Below, piece after piece: positions 63,133 through 64,000 of a DNA stretch of 64,000 nt; position 1 is the first letter of the stretch; every line of letters starts with the position of its first letter. Source of the DNA: Nectonema munidae (Eukaryota > Nematomorpha > Nectonematoida > Nectonematidae). The position numbers were made by a program, and so were the translations under genes. The stretch spans positions 124,001 to 188,000 of the forward strand of contig JAUIRK010001054.1 of assembly GCA_030549495.1 (NCBI GenBank). The letters run 5' to 3'. The notes beneath the pieces were generated by a model. That model had not been told where the DNA came from. It worked only from the letters and a program-made list of their open reading frames with translations, and searched no databases.

Positions 63133-64000
63133 TTAACCTGTTAAACTGTAATTCTAGTTTGATCTCACTATTGAGAAATGGGTTTTCTACCGGCAATCAC
63201 AAAGTTCCTATCGATGATATTTTTTTCAATTTTAACAAACTTTATGAATCATTTAATGCATACACCAGTTTTCTCTGTTTTGTCCATTTTTTGACACGCT
63301 CAGATGTTTCAGAAAAAGTAGCGCATAAACGCTGTGATATAGTCAAACAGATTTCTCATTTGTTTATCTTGCCCAAAATTGTGATCATGCTTTTTCAATT
63401 TTTATGAGTTTATATAGGAAATCTTTTACTCATTTCCTAAAAATACTTGGTTTTGCGTCACTCTTATGAAGTATTAAAAAAAAGAGAATTTCTCAACAAG
63501 AAACATAAAGACTTGTCGCCAAAATGAAATGAATTATAATATTATCTGAAATTTTTTAAATACCAACTCAAGAATGCCACATGTGTTTATAGGCTTGAAG
63601 AAAATAAAAAAAATATATGGGAAACAATTAAAGAAAGTTTTGAATTTAAATGTAAAAGTGCAATTAATTATTATATATCAATCTCAAGAGTTTGTCCCAC
63701 ATATGTTGCAATCTGAAGAAAATGTCATTGCTATGGTTTTCTCGACAATGCTAATGCTACATCTTCGAAAGCTTCATCTTTCTCCCTACCTTCCCTTGTT
63801 ATTAATGACGTACATATAGCGGTTTCTTCGTTAAAAAAAATTAAAAATCAAGTGCTTTTGATGAAAAGAATTTGTAAGTTGTCATCTCTTCTTTTTGCCT
63901 TTCATGAAAAATGTAGTACTTTTATATTTATAATTCTCTTCGCTCGTAAAATCTTTCTTTACCAAATTTTGGACCTATTTCCGTGAAATCGGTATTTTCA
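63133..64000. other. No gene seen at right edge
   Basis: Open frames at 63087-63407 and 63574-63819 have no motif that I can place. The rest is AT-rich. Confidence 0.45.

Overview
This window is animal (metazoan) nuclear DNA, not bacterial. It is very AT-rich, mostly non-coding, has GT-AG introns and is crowded with decayed transposons. The transposon mix (hAT, Tigger/pogo, TTAA-flanked MITEs, LINEs with PHD-finger ORF1, tRNA-derived SINEs, a DIRS-like fossil) and the form of the one clear host gene suggest an arthropod. I lean towards a copepod crustacean such as a sea louse, but the sequence alone does not prove this.

One host gene can be read with confidence. It is a kindlin (fermitin, FERMT family) on the minus strand. 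Seven coding exons run from 29812 down to 2907 and join in phase to give about 410 residues: F0, F1 with a divergent loop, the first half of F2, and the linker before the PH domain. The PH domain, the rest of F2 and F3 must lie beyond the left edge. The introns are large (up to about 9.7 kb) and hold much of the repeat load: a LINE ORF1 fragment, several hAT transposase relics, a Tigger insertion, SINEs, two long hairpins, a DIRS-like fossil and a 55-copy ATG/CAT microsatellite that starts 15 nt inside an intron.

From about 30 kb to the right edge I see no secure host gene. There is a hAT/TTF zinc-finger fragment (31.1 kb), a LINE 3' end (34 kb) and a Tigger element with a CENP-B-type HTH remnant (34.55-36.05 kb). 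A 4.37-kb head-to-tail tandem duplication follows (35937-44677), carrying a LINE inserted in another LINE and a hAT MITE. After it come a longer relative of that MITE with transposase sequence (about 45-46 kb), an ancient degenerate satellite (50.26-51.3 kb), and a ZBED5-like hAT element with a perfect 8-bp target-site duplication (52759-54971). The last part holds further hAT debris, SINEs, TTAA MITEs and a possible first coding exon at 62318-62431.

The most unusual material is structural. A family of short elements has 8-bp target-site duplications and arms built from 15-bp reiterated words, with copies at both ends of the window and two miniature relatives. There are two long, nearly perfect inverted repeats, a very young tandem duplication that may be real or an assembly artefact, and several families of degenerate short tandem repeats that look like MITE ends.
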